Source: Christensenella sp. UBA2853 (GTDB taxonomy: Bacteria > Bacillota > Clostridia > Christensenellales > Aristaeellaceae). Taken from it: a stretch of DNA of 64,000 nt. The translations under genes were made by a program, and so were the position numbers. The notes beneath the pieces were generated by a model. It was not told the origin of the DNA. It did not search any database and was given only the letters and a program-made list of their open reading frames with translations. Of the stretch, positions 18,839 through 26,711 are shown one piece after another (the stretch's first letter is position 1; every line of letters starts with the position of its first letter). The DNA lies in NCBI GenBank assembly GCA_002350845.1, contig DEFL01000033.1:140848-204847 (forward strand), read 5' to 3'.

Positions 18839-18852
18839 CCCTCATGCAGATA

Positions 18853-18866
18853 TTAGCATAAACTAA
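18853..18866. promoter_or_regulatory. TTAG-N6-CTAA box 4
   Basis: TTAG, CATAAA, CTAA. On the minus strand it overlaps a possible TAATAT -10 element of the araC-dtxR promoter, which fits autorepression. Confidence 0.7.
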
Positions 18867-18887
18867 CCGATTTGCCATCCCCTTTTG

Positions 18888-18938
18888 CAAACTGGTCAAT
18901 ATCAGGCAATTAGAAATGCCAAACTGGTCAATATCAGG
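18888..18938 (+). repeat. Two 19-base direct repeats upstream of the FTR1 operon
   Basis: CAAACTGGTCAATATCAGG occurs identically at 18888-18906 and 18920-18938, a period of 32 bases or about three helical turns. The second copy ends directly next to the predicted -35 region at 18940. Identical same-face direct repeats are a usual pattern for AraC-type activators. Confidence 0.75.
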
Positions 18939-18939
18939 A

Positions 18940-18968
18940 CAGCAGAAGGAGCAATAATATGGTATCAT
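18940..18968 (+). promoter_or_regulatory. Probable activator-dependent promoter of the FTR1 operon
   Basis: TATCAT at 18963-18968 is a good -10, but the -35 position (18940-18945, CAGCAG) is poor. A weak -35 next to a direct repeat suggests that an activator is needed. Box 5 lies at about +5 to +18 of the predicted transcript. Confidence 0.45.
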
Positions 18969-18978
18969 ACCGCACGAG

Positions 18979-18992
18979 TTAGATTTCACTAA
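18979..18992. promoter_or_regulatory. TTAG-N6-CTAA box 5
   Basis: TTAG, ATTTCA, CTAA with GTTAG/CTAAC arms. It lies just downstream of the predicted start of the FTR1 operon, so a bound regulator would block transcription. Confidence 0.7.
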
Positions 18993-19040
18993 CACCGTCC
19001 GGTTTCCGAACAGGATACCGAGAAGAAAGGAAGACCCGGC

Positions 19041-20792
19041 ATGAAGAAAAAACGGCTTGCGGCAAGACTGATCTGCAGTCTGATGATTCTGCTGCTGGCG
19101 ATGCCGTGGAGCGTCTTTGCCGAAGAGGTCCCATCCACCCGCTGGGCTGATGCGGCAGACGAAATTGACAAATACCTGGACGCCGCTTTTGAGAGCTATC
19201 TGGACGGCGACGCCAAAACAGCCTACGACAATGTCAGCAATGCGTATTTCCGTGTGTATGAAACCACCGGATTTGAGCGGCAGACCATGAGCTATGTTTC
19301 CGGCAACCGGAAAAACGCGGTGGAAATGCAGTTTTCCGCCTGTAAAGCAGCTGTAAAAAAGGAAAACACGGATCACGAAACCATCGTTTCCGTCCGCACG
19401 GCCCTGCAAAAGCTCAAGACCATGATCCGCGATGACGGCAACAAGCTGTCCGCCATGCAGGGCGGCGTACAGAGCGAAACCAAGTATTACAAGCGCGGCG
19501 AACTGGTTTCCACGGACCCCTACCCTGAATACTCCGCTGATCCCAATGCAGCCCAGAAATATGCCAGCTGGTACGAAGCCGCAACGCTGGTCAAGGAACT
19601 GCTGGACACTGCATACCTGGGATATCTGGACAAGGACTTTGAAGCAGCTGTAGACAATCTCAACACCGCTTTCTACAGCGTGTACGAAGAATCCGGCCTG
19701 AATCACAAGGTCTATACCGACCTGGGCCTGAAAGACCGGCAGAAGATGGATGGATACTTCTCCGACCTCAGAAGCCTGATTGCCTCAGCTGACAAAAAGT
19801 ATCAGAAGAACAAGTACCGCACCACTACAGACGGTGCCAAAAACCTGATTCTCAAGCAGGCCAAAGCCCTGGATACAAAAGAGGCCGAAGCCAAGGCAGC
19901 GCTCGCTGCAGAAAGCGGTGAAACCGCAGCTGAAGCCCAGGAGGAGGCGAAACAGTCCGATCCGCGCCTGCTCACCTTCCTCGGCGCATTCGGCATCATC
20001 GTCCGTGAAGGACTGGAAGCCATCCTGGTCATTGCCGCCATCATTGCCTATCTGGTCAAGAGCGGCAACGGCAAGAGCCTTAAAAATGTCTACATCGGCG
20101 CCGTGGGCGGCGTGGTGGCCAGCTTTATCGCTGCAGCCATCCTGGCCTGGGCCAAGAGCGCTTTTGTCACGGCCGGCCTCGCTCAGGAGATCATTGAGGG
20201 CGTCACAGCACTCATTGCGGTCTGCGTCCTGTTCTATGTCAGCAACTGGATGATTTCCAAAGCAGAAGCCGCTTCCTGGAGCCGCTACATTGATGGAAAA
20301 GTGCAGTCTTCGGTCGAACAGGGAAGCGCCTTCGCCCTTGCCTTCACAGCCTTCCTCTCCGTCTTCAGAGAGGGTGCGGAAGTGGTGCTGTTCTACCAGC
20401 CGATGCTCGCTGAGGGCAATCCCGGCATGGTATGGGCGGGTTTCGGTGCAGGCTGCGTCCTGCTGGTGTTCGTCTATCTGGCCATCACCAAGCTTTCGAT
20501 CAAGCTGCCCATTAAGATTTTCTTTACTGCCACGTCCATCCTGATGGCTGTCATGTGCGTCTCGTTCCTGGGCAGCGGCATCAAGGAACTGGCCGAGGGC
20601 AATGTCTTCGATCTGACGCTGCGCGTTCCCGGCGTACCGGAAAACGATGTCATTCAGATCTTCGGTATCTATCCATGGCTTGAGACACTCGTGCCTCAGC
20701 TGATCCTGGCGATCATCCTTCTGGTCACCTTCCTCATCGCCCATTACCGCGGCAAGATGGATGCCCTGAAGGCCGAGTACGCCAAACAATAA
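19041..20792 (+). CDS. FTR1/FetM-family iron permease with duplicated extracellular domain
   Basis: This 583-residue protein has a signal peptide (cleavage after VFA, about residue 27), a 280-residue extracellular helical part, and a C-terminal seven-helix FTR1 permease. The two RExxE iron motifs are REGLE (322-326) and REGAE (443-447). The extracellular part contains two similar helical repeats, about 42-79 and 185-222, each with D-x4-A and Y-L-D followed by A-x-DN-x3-A-Y/F and VYE. FTR1 permeases move iron across the membrane, often after oxidation or reduction at the surface. This is the first gene of the iron operon, followed by P19 as in the Campylobacter P19 and E. coli FetMP loci. The ATG has an AAAGGAAG site. 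Confidence 0.92.
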   Translation: MKKKRLAARLICSLMILLLAMPWSVFAEEVPSTRWADAADEIDKYLDAAFESYLDGDAKTAYDNVSNAYFRVYETTGFERQTMSYVSGNRKNAVEMQFSACKAAVKKENTDHETIVSVRTALQKLKTMIRDDGNKLSAMQGGVQSETKYYKRGELVSTDPYPEYSADPNAAQKYASWYEAATLVKELLDTAYLGYLDKDFEAAVDNLNTAFYSVYEESGLNHKVYTDLGLKDRQKMDGYFSDLRSLIASADKKYQKNKYRTTTDGAKNLILKQAKALDTKEAEAKAALAAESGETAAEAQEEAKQSDPRLLTFLGAFGIIVREGLEAILVIAAIIAYLVKSGNGKSLKNVYIGAVGGVVASFIAAAILAWAKSAFVTAGLAQEIIEGVTALIAVCVLFYVSNWMISKAEAASWSRYIDGKVQSSVEQGSAFALAFTAFLSVFREGAEVVLFYQPMLAEGNPGMVWAGFGAGCVLLVFVYLAITKLSIKLPIKIFFTATSILMAVMCVSFLGSGIKELAEGNVFDLTLRVPGVPENDVIQIFGIYPWLETLVPQLILAIILLVTFLIAHYRGKMDALKAEYAKQ

Positions 20793-20877
20793 CACAGGTT
20801 GTCCTATGTCTCCTGCCCCGCGCAGTCAGGCATTGGCCATACAAAACCAAATGTAACGGATTGAGGAGGACTCTACT

Positions 20878-21429
20878 ATGAAGAAATTCCTTGCTATGCT
20901 GCTGGCTGCCATGATGCTGTTCAGCTTTGCTGCTGTTGCTTCTGCTGAAGAAGAAGCCGGTTTTGATGAGTATGAACTCGGTGTTGAAGGCGAACAGGAA
21001 GTCGACTTCATGACCATGGCTATGGTTTACTTCCAGCCCGTGGATATGGCTCCCGCCGAGAATGCCACCCCCAAGGAAGGCTCTGACCTGCACATCGAAG
21101 TGGACCTGACTGCCAACGAGAACCCCTATGGCTTCCCGGTCGACGGCTGGGTTCCCTACCTGAGCATCGATTTCGTCATCAAGGATCTTGAGGGCAAGGA
21201 AGTGTATTCCGGCTCCATGATGCCCATGGCCGCCAGCGATGGCCCCCACTACGGCAACAACATCCCGCTACCTGAAGGCGAATACAGCATCACCCTGACC
21301 ATCAAGAGCCCTGCCGAAAACGGCTACCTGCTCCACGTCGATGCTGAGACCGGCGTCGAAGCCGACAGTTTCTGGACCGAACCCCTGACCGCCACCTGGA
21401 CCGGCTGGAAGTTTGTCAAGGAATGGTAA
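20878..21429 (+). CDS. P19/Tp34-type periplasmic iron-binding protein
   Basis: This 183-residue protein has a signal peptide ending ASA-EE near residue 24. It matches the P19/Tp34/FetP family: MAMVYFQPVDM, DLHIEVDL, and the metal-site segment MMPMAASDGPHYG, followed by a C-terminal beta-sandwich strand with W residues. Relatives bind copper and iron through Met, His, Asp and Glu, and hand iron to the FTR1 partner. An AGGAGG site lies 8 bases before the ATG. No lipobox is present. It is second in the operon, 85 bases after FTR1. Confidence 0.9.
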   Translation: MKKFLAMLLAAMMLFSFAAVASAEEEAGFDEYELGVEGEQEVDFMTMAMVYFQPVDMAPAENATPKEGSDLHIEVDLTANENPYGFPVDGWVPYLSIDFVIKDLEGKEVYSGSMMPMAASDGPHYGNNIPLPEGEYSITLTIKSPAENGYLLHVDAETGVEADSFWTEPLTATWTGWKFVKEW

Positions 21430-21456
21430 TCTGATCCGGGCTTATCACCTGTATGC

Positions 21457-21495
21457 ATGCTGGCGTATCCTCCGCGGGGGAGGATGCGCCAGCAT
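21457..21495 (+). promoter_or_regulatory. Strong intercistronic hairpin after P19
   Basis: Arms of 17 bases (21457-21473 and 21479-21495) pair with a single wobble around a 5-base loop. No T run follows, so it is more likely an RNA-processing or stability element than a terminator. It would raise the P19 message over the downstream membrane genes. Confidence 0.65.
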
Positions 21496-21535
21496 TCTGC
21501 GCGTTTATACACCATGAATTTTCGGGGGTTTTGAC

Positions 21536-22831
21536 GTGTTCAAGTATCTGTGGATGGTGACGCAGGACCTGTTTCTGACGGTCACTTTGACTTCTCTCAT
21601 GCATATCATGCTCTTCCGCCTTTTCGGAGCAAAAGGCCGAAAAATGCATGCGATTGCCCTTTCTGCGGGCACTCTCGCTTCCGTTGTACTGGCTGCTGTA
21701 AAGTTCAATACCCGGCTGATTATCTCCAGCCACTGGAATCATTATATCTACGCGGTGATCCTTACACTGACGGTTCTGGTTCTTCTGTTGACGGTTTTCT
21801 TCGGCCGCAGGGAAAACCAGCCCATGAAAACCGGCGGCATTCTGCTCTCCGTCTCCGCATCCCTTCTGTCCGCCACGTTCATCTTCTATTCCCTCCCCGG
21901 TGTCCTGCTGTACCCGTTCAGCTTCAACACCATGGGCCAGGGGTATTTTTCCTCTTATTATCTGGTGCGTATGGCCGGATGGCTCGCGGCACTGGTTCTT
22001 CTGTTCGTCTATTCGCGCCTGCTTTCCCGCTGTGCGTTGTATATAAAGCCCTGGGGACATGTTCCTGCTTTTCTCAATACCGGACTTCTCACCTTTGCCG
22101 TCTATTGTTTCGGCCGTTTCTTTGTGCCCTGGGTCAACCGCGCCAAATGGCTGAAATGGCCCGTGAAATATGACGACGCTTCCTTTGGCTGGATTGGTCA
22201 GCTGATGATGTTCACGGCCAATCATTCCATGCTGTTTATCTGGATCATCTCCATCCTTGCCGCTCTTCTGGCCGTGCTCCTCTTCCGGCAGGGAACGATC
22301 ATCCGGGAGCCCTACGACAATCCGGCACAGCTGCGCAAGCTGAAGGCCCGCAACCGCCACTGGCGCCGCGTGGCCGCTGGGATTGTGATCTGCCTGATCC
22401 TGAGCACGGTCATCATGACCGTCGTCAAAACAAACGATACGCGTCAGGTGGAACTCTCCGCGCCGGAAGCCTACACCGTCGATCAGGCAGCAGGCGTGAT
22501 CACTGTTCCCATGGAGGCGGTCAATGACGGCCATCTGCACCGCTTTGAGTACAAAACGGAGAAAAACATCTCCGTCCGCTGGATTGTCGTCAGGAAGCCC
22601 AATTCCGCCGCTTACGGCGTCGGTCTTGACGCGTGCGAGGTGTGCGGTAACGCCGGATACTTTGAGCGCAGCGGACAGATCATCTGCAAGCGCTGCGATG
22701 TCGTGATGAACATCAACACCATCGGCTTTAAAGGCGGCTGCAACCCCATCCCGCTGGCCTATGAGGTGAAGGACGGGAATCTTGTTTTCCAGCTGAGCGA
22801 TCTTATCGCAGGCGAAAAAGAATTCAGATAA
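21536..22831 (+). CDS. DUF2318 membrane protein with C-terminal CxxC domain
   Basis: This 431-residue protein has about nine membrane segments in the first 300 residues. An extracytoplasmic DUF2318 domain carries two CxxC pairs (CEVC and CKRC, about 363-388) and a later GGC near 400. DUF2318 proteins sit at this position in P19/Fet iron systems. The role is not established; a redox or metal-relay function is inferred from the cysteines. The GTG at 21536 is used, with a GGGGG site 8 bases upstream. No ATG fits the family start. Confidence 0.88.
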   Translation: MFKYLWMVTQDLFLTVTLTSLMHIMLFRLFGAKGRKMHAIALSAGTLASVVLAAVKFNTRLIISSHWNHYIYAVILTLTVLVLLLTVFFGRRENQPMKTGGILLSVSASLLSATFIFYSLPGVLLYPFSFNTMGQGYFSSYYLVRMAGWLAALVLLFVYSRLLSRCALYIKPWGHVPAFLNTGLLTFAVYCFGRFFVPWVNRAKWLKWPVKYDDASFGWIGQLMMFTANHSMLFIWIISILAALLAVLLFRQGTIIREPYDNPAQLRKLKARNRHWRRVAAGIVICLILSTVIMTVVKTNDTRQVELSAPEAYTVDQAAGVITVPMEAVNDGHLHRFEYKTEKNISVRWIVVRKPNSAAYGVGLDACEVCGNAGYFERSGQIICKRCDVVMNINTIGFKGGCNPIPLAYEVKDGNLVFQLSDLIAGEKEFR

Positions 22832-22846
22832 GGAGGCCCTTTCGCC

Positions 22847-24142
22847 ATGCTGTTTCGTATGATCCGCGGCGTGCTCTTCCATCAGAAGAGCAAAATGCTG
22901 CTCATCGCCCTGACCATCGCCCTCGGCGCTTCCCTCGCCACAGGCATGCTGAATGTGGTGCTGGGTGTTGAGGAAAAAGTCAATAAGGAACTGAAAAACT
23001 ACGGTGCAAATATCACGGTAAAGCCCAAGGATTCTTCCCTGCTCTCGGATATCTATGACGTCGGAGATGGCGCGCAGCTCAATGCAGCCTACCTGCGTGA
23101 AGATGAACTGGGAAAGATCAAGACCATTTTCTGGGCCTTCAATATTGTCGACTTTACCCCCTTCCTGGACACTCAGGTGACGCTGCCTGACGGAAGCGCG
23201 GTCAAAGTCACCGGCACCTGGTTCAACCATCACCTGGACCTGCCTACCGGTGAGAGTCTGGATGCCGGCGTTGTGGGCATGCGTTCCTGGTGGGACGTGA
23301 CGGAAGGCCGCTGGCTGGATGAAAAGGATGACAACGCAGCCGATGAAATCATGGCCGGCATCCTGCTTGCCCAGAGAATGGGCTGGCACGCCGGCGATAC
23401 CGTCCATATCACCGCCTCCCAGGGTGAACAGGATGTCGTCATTGCCGGAATCTATGACGCCGGCGGGGACGAGGATGAACAGCTGTATTCCACGCTGGAC
23501 CTGGTGCAGGCACTGACCGGTCGGGAAAACAAAGTGGCATCCATTGAGGTCTCCGCCCTGACCACTCCGGACAATGAGCTGGCCCGCCGGGCTGCCCGCA
23601 ATCCGGCCGCACTCTCTTCCCGCGACTATGAGACCTGGTACTGCACGGCCTATGTCAGCGCAATCTGCTATCAGATTCAGGAAGTCATTACCGGATCAGT
23701 GGCCAGCGCAGTGCGCAAGGTCGCCGAAAGCGAAGGCACCATTCTGGATAAGACCAAGCTGCTGATGATCCTCATTACAGCTCTCAGCCTGATCGGCTCT
23801 GCACTGGGCATCTCCAACCTGGTCACTGCCTCTGTCATGGAGCGCAGTCAGGAGATCGGCCTGCTCAAGGCCATCGGTGCGCGGGACCATTCCATCACAG
23901 GCGTCGTCATGACGGAAATTCTGATCACGGCCCTTGTCGGGTTTGGGGCCGGGTATGTGATGGGATTCGGGTTCGCCCAGCTCATCGGCCAAAGCGTGTT
24001 CGGTTCGTCCATTGACATGAACCCGAGAGTGGCGCCGATTGTGGCCGGCCTGATCGCCCTGGTCACCATCGCCGGCAGCATGCCGGCCATCCGCCAGATC
24101 CTGCGTCTGCGTCCTGCGGAAGTCCTGCACGGCGGCCATTGA
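22847..24142 (+). CDS. FtsX/MacB-type ABC permease 1 of the iron operon
   Basis: This 431-residue protein has the MacB/FtsX layout: one N-terminal membrane helix (about 15-40), an extracellular domain of about 260 residues, and three C-terminal helices. The C-terminal part carries the coupling segment ERSQEIGLLKAIGA. Such permeases usually couple ATP hydrolysis to work outside the membrane rather than to classical import. It corresponds to Cj1661 in the Campylobacter P19 locus. An AAGGAGG site lies upstream. The extracellular domain lacks an SGAT motif, unlike its neighbour. Confidence 0.88.
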   Translation: MLFRMIRGVLFHQKSKMLLIALTIALGASLATGMLNVVLGVEEKVNKELKNYGANITVKPKDSSLLSDIYDVGDGAQLNAAYLREDELGKIKTIFWAFNIVDFTPFLDTQVTLPDGSAVKVTGTWFNHHLDLPTGESLDAGVVGMRSWWDVTEGRWLDEKDDNAADEIMAGILLAQRMGWHAGDTVHITASQGEQDVVIAGIYDAGGDEDEQLYSTLDLVQALTGRENKVASIEVSALTTPDNELARRAARNPAALSSRDYETWYCTAYVSAICYQIQEVITGSVASAVRKVAESEGTILDKTKLLMILITALSLIGSALGISNLVTASVMERSQEIGLLKAIGARDHSITGVVMTEILITALVGFGAGYVMGFGFAQLIGQSVFGSSIDMNPRVAPIVAGLIALVTIAGSMPAIRQILRLRPAEVLHGGH

Positions 24143-24159
24143 GAAGGATGAGGTAAAGT

Positions 24160-25620
24160 ATGACCAAACGAAGAATGTTTTTGCGCATGATCACCGCCTC
24201 GCTGCTTCGCAGGCGTTCGCGGATGCTGATCGCGCTTCTTTCCATCGGCATCGGAGCAACCATTCTGGCCGGACTTGTGACCATCTATGTCGACGTCCCC
24301 CGTCAGGTGGGTGCCCAGTTCCGTTCCTACGGTGCAAACATGCTGCTTCTCCCCAGAGACGGAGAAACACTCAGCAGCGAAAAGCTTTCAGAGACACTGC
24401 AGGCTTTCCCGGAGGATACGCTCGTCGGCGCAGCCCCCTACCGCTATGTGCGTCTGGACATGACCACGCGTCAGCAGTCCTTTACCGCAGCCGGAACCGA
24501 TTTTGAACAGATCACCAAAACCAGTCCCTATTTCAGCATTGAAGGCGCTTATCCCAGCGAAACCCGTCAGGTGCTGGTAGGCAAAGAAATCGCCGATACC
24601 ATCGGTGTCAAAATCGGTTCCTCCATGGAACTGACCTATCAGCCGGTTACCTCTTCGAGCGACCGGACCCCCGAGGAAAGCCGCGTTCCCGGTGCTTCCC
24701 TGTCCGGCAGTGCAGAAGGTTTCGGCGGCGGAATGGTCTATGCCAGCGCGGTTCTCGACAGTGAGGCAAAGATCGCGTCTGTGACGGTGGACGTTTCCAC
24801 CCAGACCCCGGAATACGGCGGCCGGATAGCTGAGGATGAGGCATTCCTCAGCCAGCTGACCGGGCGTTCCCTTCCCCTCTCCCTCGGCGACGGCATTGAT
24901 GCGCTGAGCGGTGCCACCGTCACTTCCCTGGCGGTCATTGATGCGCTCAACCAGGCTACGCAGACCACAGCCGCAGCCCAGCCCAAGACCGCGAATTTCA
25001 TCGTGACCGGCATTCTGACCACCGGCGGCGAAGAGGAAGGCTATCTGTTCATCTCCCTGGATGACATGAAGATGATGACCGGCGAAGACAGGCTGGATGT
25101 CGCAGAGCTTTCCGTCTCAGCAAATGTTGAGCAGCTGGAAACCTATGCTGAAGAGATCGAGAACCGGCACGGTGCCGTGCAGGCACGTCTGGTCAAGCGC
25201 GTGGCCCGTTCGGAAGCGTCTGTGCTTGAAAAACTGACCGCCCTTGTCTTCCTGGTCACGCTGGTCGTGCTTCTCCTGACCATGATCTGCGTGAGCACCA
25301 CCATGATGGCCGTGGTTTCCGAGCGCCGGCGTGAAATCGGTCTGCGCAAGGCACTCGGTGCATCCGACAACAGCATCCGTGCCGAATTTCTGGGTGAGGG
25401 CCTTTTCCTCGGCGCGCTGGGCGGCGTGCTGGGTGCAGTGCTGGGCTTTGTGTTTGCACAGGTCGTCAGCATCAACGTGTTTGGATCCTCCATCATCTTC
25501 CAGCCCCTGCTGCTGCCTGTGACCGTCATCGTATCCATGGTGATTGCCGCCGTCAGCTGCCTGCTGCCCATCAAGCATGCCGTGGCCATTGATCCCGCGA
25601 TCGTCCTGAAAGGAGAATAA
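24160..25620 (+). CDS. FtsX/MacB-type ABC permease 2 with embedded FMN-binding domain
   Basis: The 486 residues follow the MacB/FtsX plan: helix about 22-44, a large extracellular domain, and three helices after 365 with ERRREIGLRKALGA. Between about 186 and 267 the extracellular domain contains an FMN-binding domain of the RnfG/NqrC kind. Its features are the strand SVTVDVSTQTPEYGGRI, FLSQLTGRS, and the attachment motif DALSGATVTS, with T253 as the predicted flavinylated residue. I do not know this domain as a standard part of FtsX permeases. It suggests that the permease itself carries a covalently bound flavin on the outside, able to pass electrons to iron. The gene follows permease 1 by 17 bases. 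Confidence 0.88.
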   Translation: MTKRRMFLRMITASLLRRRSRMLIALLSIGIGATILAGLVTIYVDVPRQVGAQFRSYGANMLLLPRDGETLSSEKLSETLQAFPEDTLVGAAPYRYVRLDMTTRQQSFTAAGTDFEQITKTSPYFSIEGAYPSETRQVLVGKEIADTIGVKIGSSMELTYQPVTSSSDRTPEESRVPGASLSGSAEGFGGGMVYASAVLDSEAKIASVTVDVSTQTPEYGGRIAEDEAFLSQLTGRSLPLSLGDGIDALSGATVTSLAVIDALNQATQTTAAAQPKTANFIVTGILTTGGEEEGYLFISLDDMKMMTGEDRLDVAELSVSANVEQLETYAEEIENRHGAVQARLVKRVARSEASVLEKLTALVFLVTLVVLLLTMICVSTTMMAVVSERRREIGLRKALGASDNSIRAEFLGEGLFLGALGGVLGAVLGFVFAQVVSINVFGSSIIFQPLLLPVTVIVSMVIAAVSCLLPIKHAVAIDPAIVLKGE

Positions 25621-25624
25621 CTTC

Positions 25625-26299
25625 ATGAGTCTGTTGGAGCTGAAAAACGTATCTAAAATCTACGGTGAACTCAAGGCACTGGACAATGTGAACATCCATG
25701 TGGATCAGGGCGAATGGGTCGCCATCATGGGACCTTCCGGCAGCGGCAAGAGCACCATGATGAACATCATCGGCTGCATGGATAAGCCCACCAAGGGGGA
25801 AGTCCTGCTGGACGGTGTGGATATTTCGAAGGAAAGCAGCAAGCGCCTGACGGACATCCGCCGCGACAAGATCGGCCTGATCTTTCAGCAGTTCCACATG
25901 GTCAATTATCTGACTGCGGTGGAAAACGTCATGGTCAGCCAGTACTATCATTCCATGCCCGATGAACAGGAGGCATTGGAAGCCCTCGGCCGCGTGGGAC
26001 TGCGTGAGCGTGCCCGCCATCTGCCCAGCCAGCTCAGTGGCGGTGAGCAGCAGCGCGTATGCGTTGCCCGCGCCCTGATCAACCATCCTGAGCTCATCCT
26101 GGCCGATGAACCCACCGGCAACCTGGACGAGGCCAATGAAAACATCGTGCTGGATCTCTTTGCGCAGCTGCACAAAGAAGGCACCACGCTCATTGTCGTC
26201 ACCCACGACCCTGAAGTGGCCGAGGCCGCCCAGCGCACCATTGTCCTCGAGCACGGCAAAGTAGCCCGTGAAGTCATCAATGAGAACTTCGGCAAATAA
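25625..26299 (+). CDS. MacB/LolD-type ABC ATPase 1 of the iron operon
   Basis: This 224-residue ATPase has Walker A GPSGSGKST, signature LSGGEQQRV, and Walker B LILADEPTGNLD followed by the switch VVTHD. This is the compact form that pairs with FtsX/MacB permeases. It should drive permeases 1 and 2 encoded just upstream. Five bases separate it from permease 2, with GGAG in the end of that gene as ribosome site. Confidence 0.92.
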   Translation: MSLLELKNVSKIYGELKALDNVNIHVDQGEWVAIMGPSGSGKSTMMNIIGCMDKPTKGEVLLDGVDISKESSKRLTDIRRDKIGLIFQQFHMVNYLTAVENVMVSQYYHSMPDEQEALEALGRVGLRERARHLPSQLSGGEQQRVCVARALINHPELILADEPTGNLDEANENIVLDLFAQLHKEGTTLIVVTHDPEVAEAAQRTIVLEHGKVAREVINENFGK

Positions 26300-26317
26300 C
26301 ACGCTGTGAGGTGCCCG

Positions 26318-26704
26318 ATGAAAAAACAGATCATTCCATCTGGAATCCTGCTTCTGATCGCTGCCCTGATTGCCATCGGCAGTCAGACGTTCCTTTCCCC
26401 CTGCATCCATGAAGACGGCTCCTTTGGCGCCTGCCACTGGGCCGGACAGACGCTGCTGGGGCTCGGCTGTGTGCTCGGCACGCTTGCTGTGCTGTCCCTG
26501 TGCCTGAAGAAGGCAGCAGGCGGCTTCTTTCTCAGTGCCCTGCCCGTGTGCATCATGGGCATCCTCACTCCGGGAACCCTGATTGACCTGTGCCATATGA
26601 GTACCATGCGCTGCCGGATGCTGATGCAGCCTGCCATGGTGATCCTGTTTTCCGCAGCGCTTGTGTGCGCTCTGACCGGCGCTGTTCTGAGCGCAAGAAA
26701 GTAA
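26318..26704 (+). CDS. DUF4418 small membrane protein
   Basis: This 128-residue protein has four predicted membrane helices. Conserved cysteines occur at the loops: LSPCIHEDGSFGACHWAG near 31-45, and CHMSTMRCR near 94-102. The family is found next to FtsX-type transporters in Clostridia and has no established function. The cysteine pairs, facing outside, could bind metal or take part in thiol redox (inference). The ATG at 26318 has a GAGGTG site; the in-frame GTG at 26306 does not. Confidence 0.8.
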   Translation: MKKQIIPSGILLLIAALIAIGSQTFLSPCIHEDGSFGACHWAGQTLLGLGCVLGTLAVLSLCLKKAAGGFFLSALPVCIMGILTPGTLIDLCHMSTMRCRMLMQPAMVILFSAALVCALTGAVLSARK

Positions 26705-26711
26705 TGTGACC

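Noticed and set aside
18825..18992. Fur or PerR boxes as explanation for the palindromes near the FTR1 operon
   Set aside because: Fur sites are AT-rich GATAAT-type hexamer arrays. The motif here is TTAG-N6-CTAA, which fits DtxR-type sites and the adjacent DtxR-like gene.
21416..23407. 663-codon minus-strand frame opposite DUF2318 and permease 1
   Set aside because: It crosses a gene boundary and the intercistronic hairpin on the other strand and has low-complexity His/Gln/Gly composition; no domain is seen.
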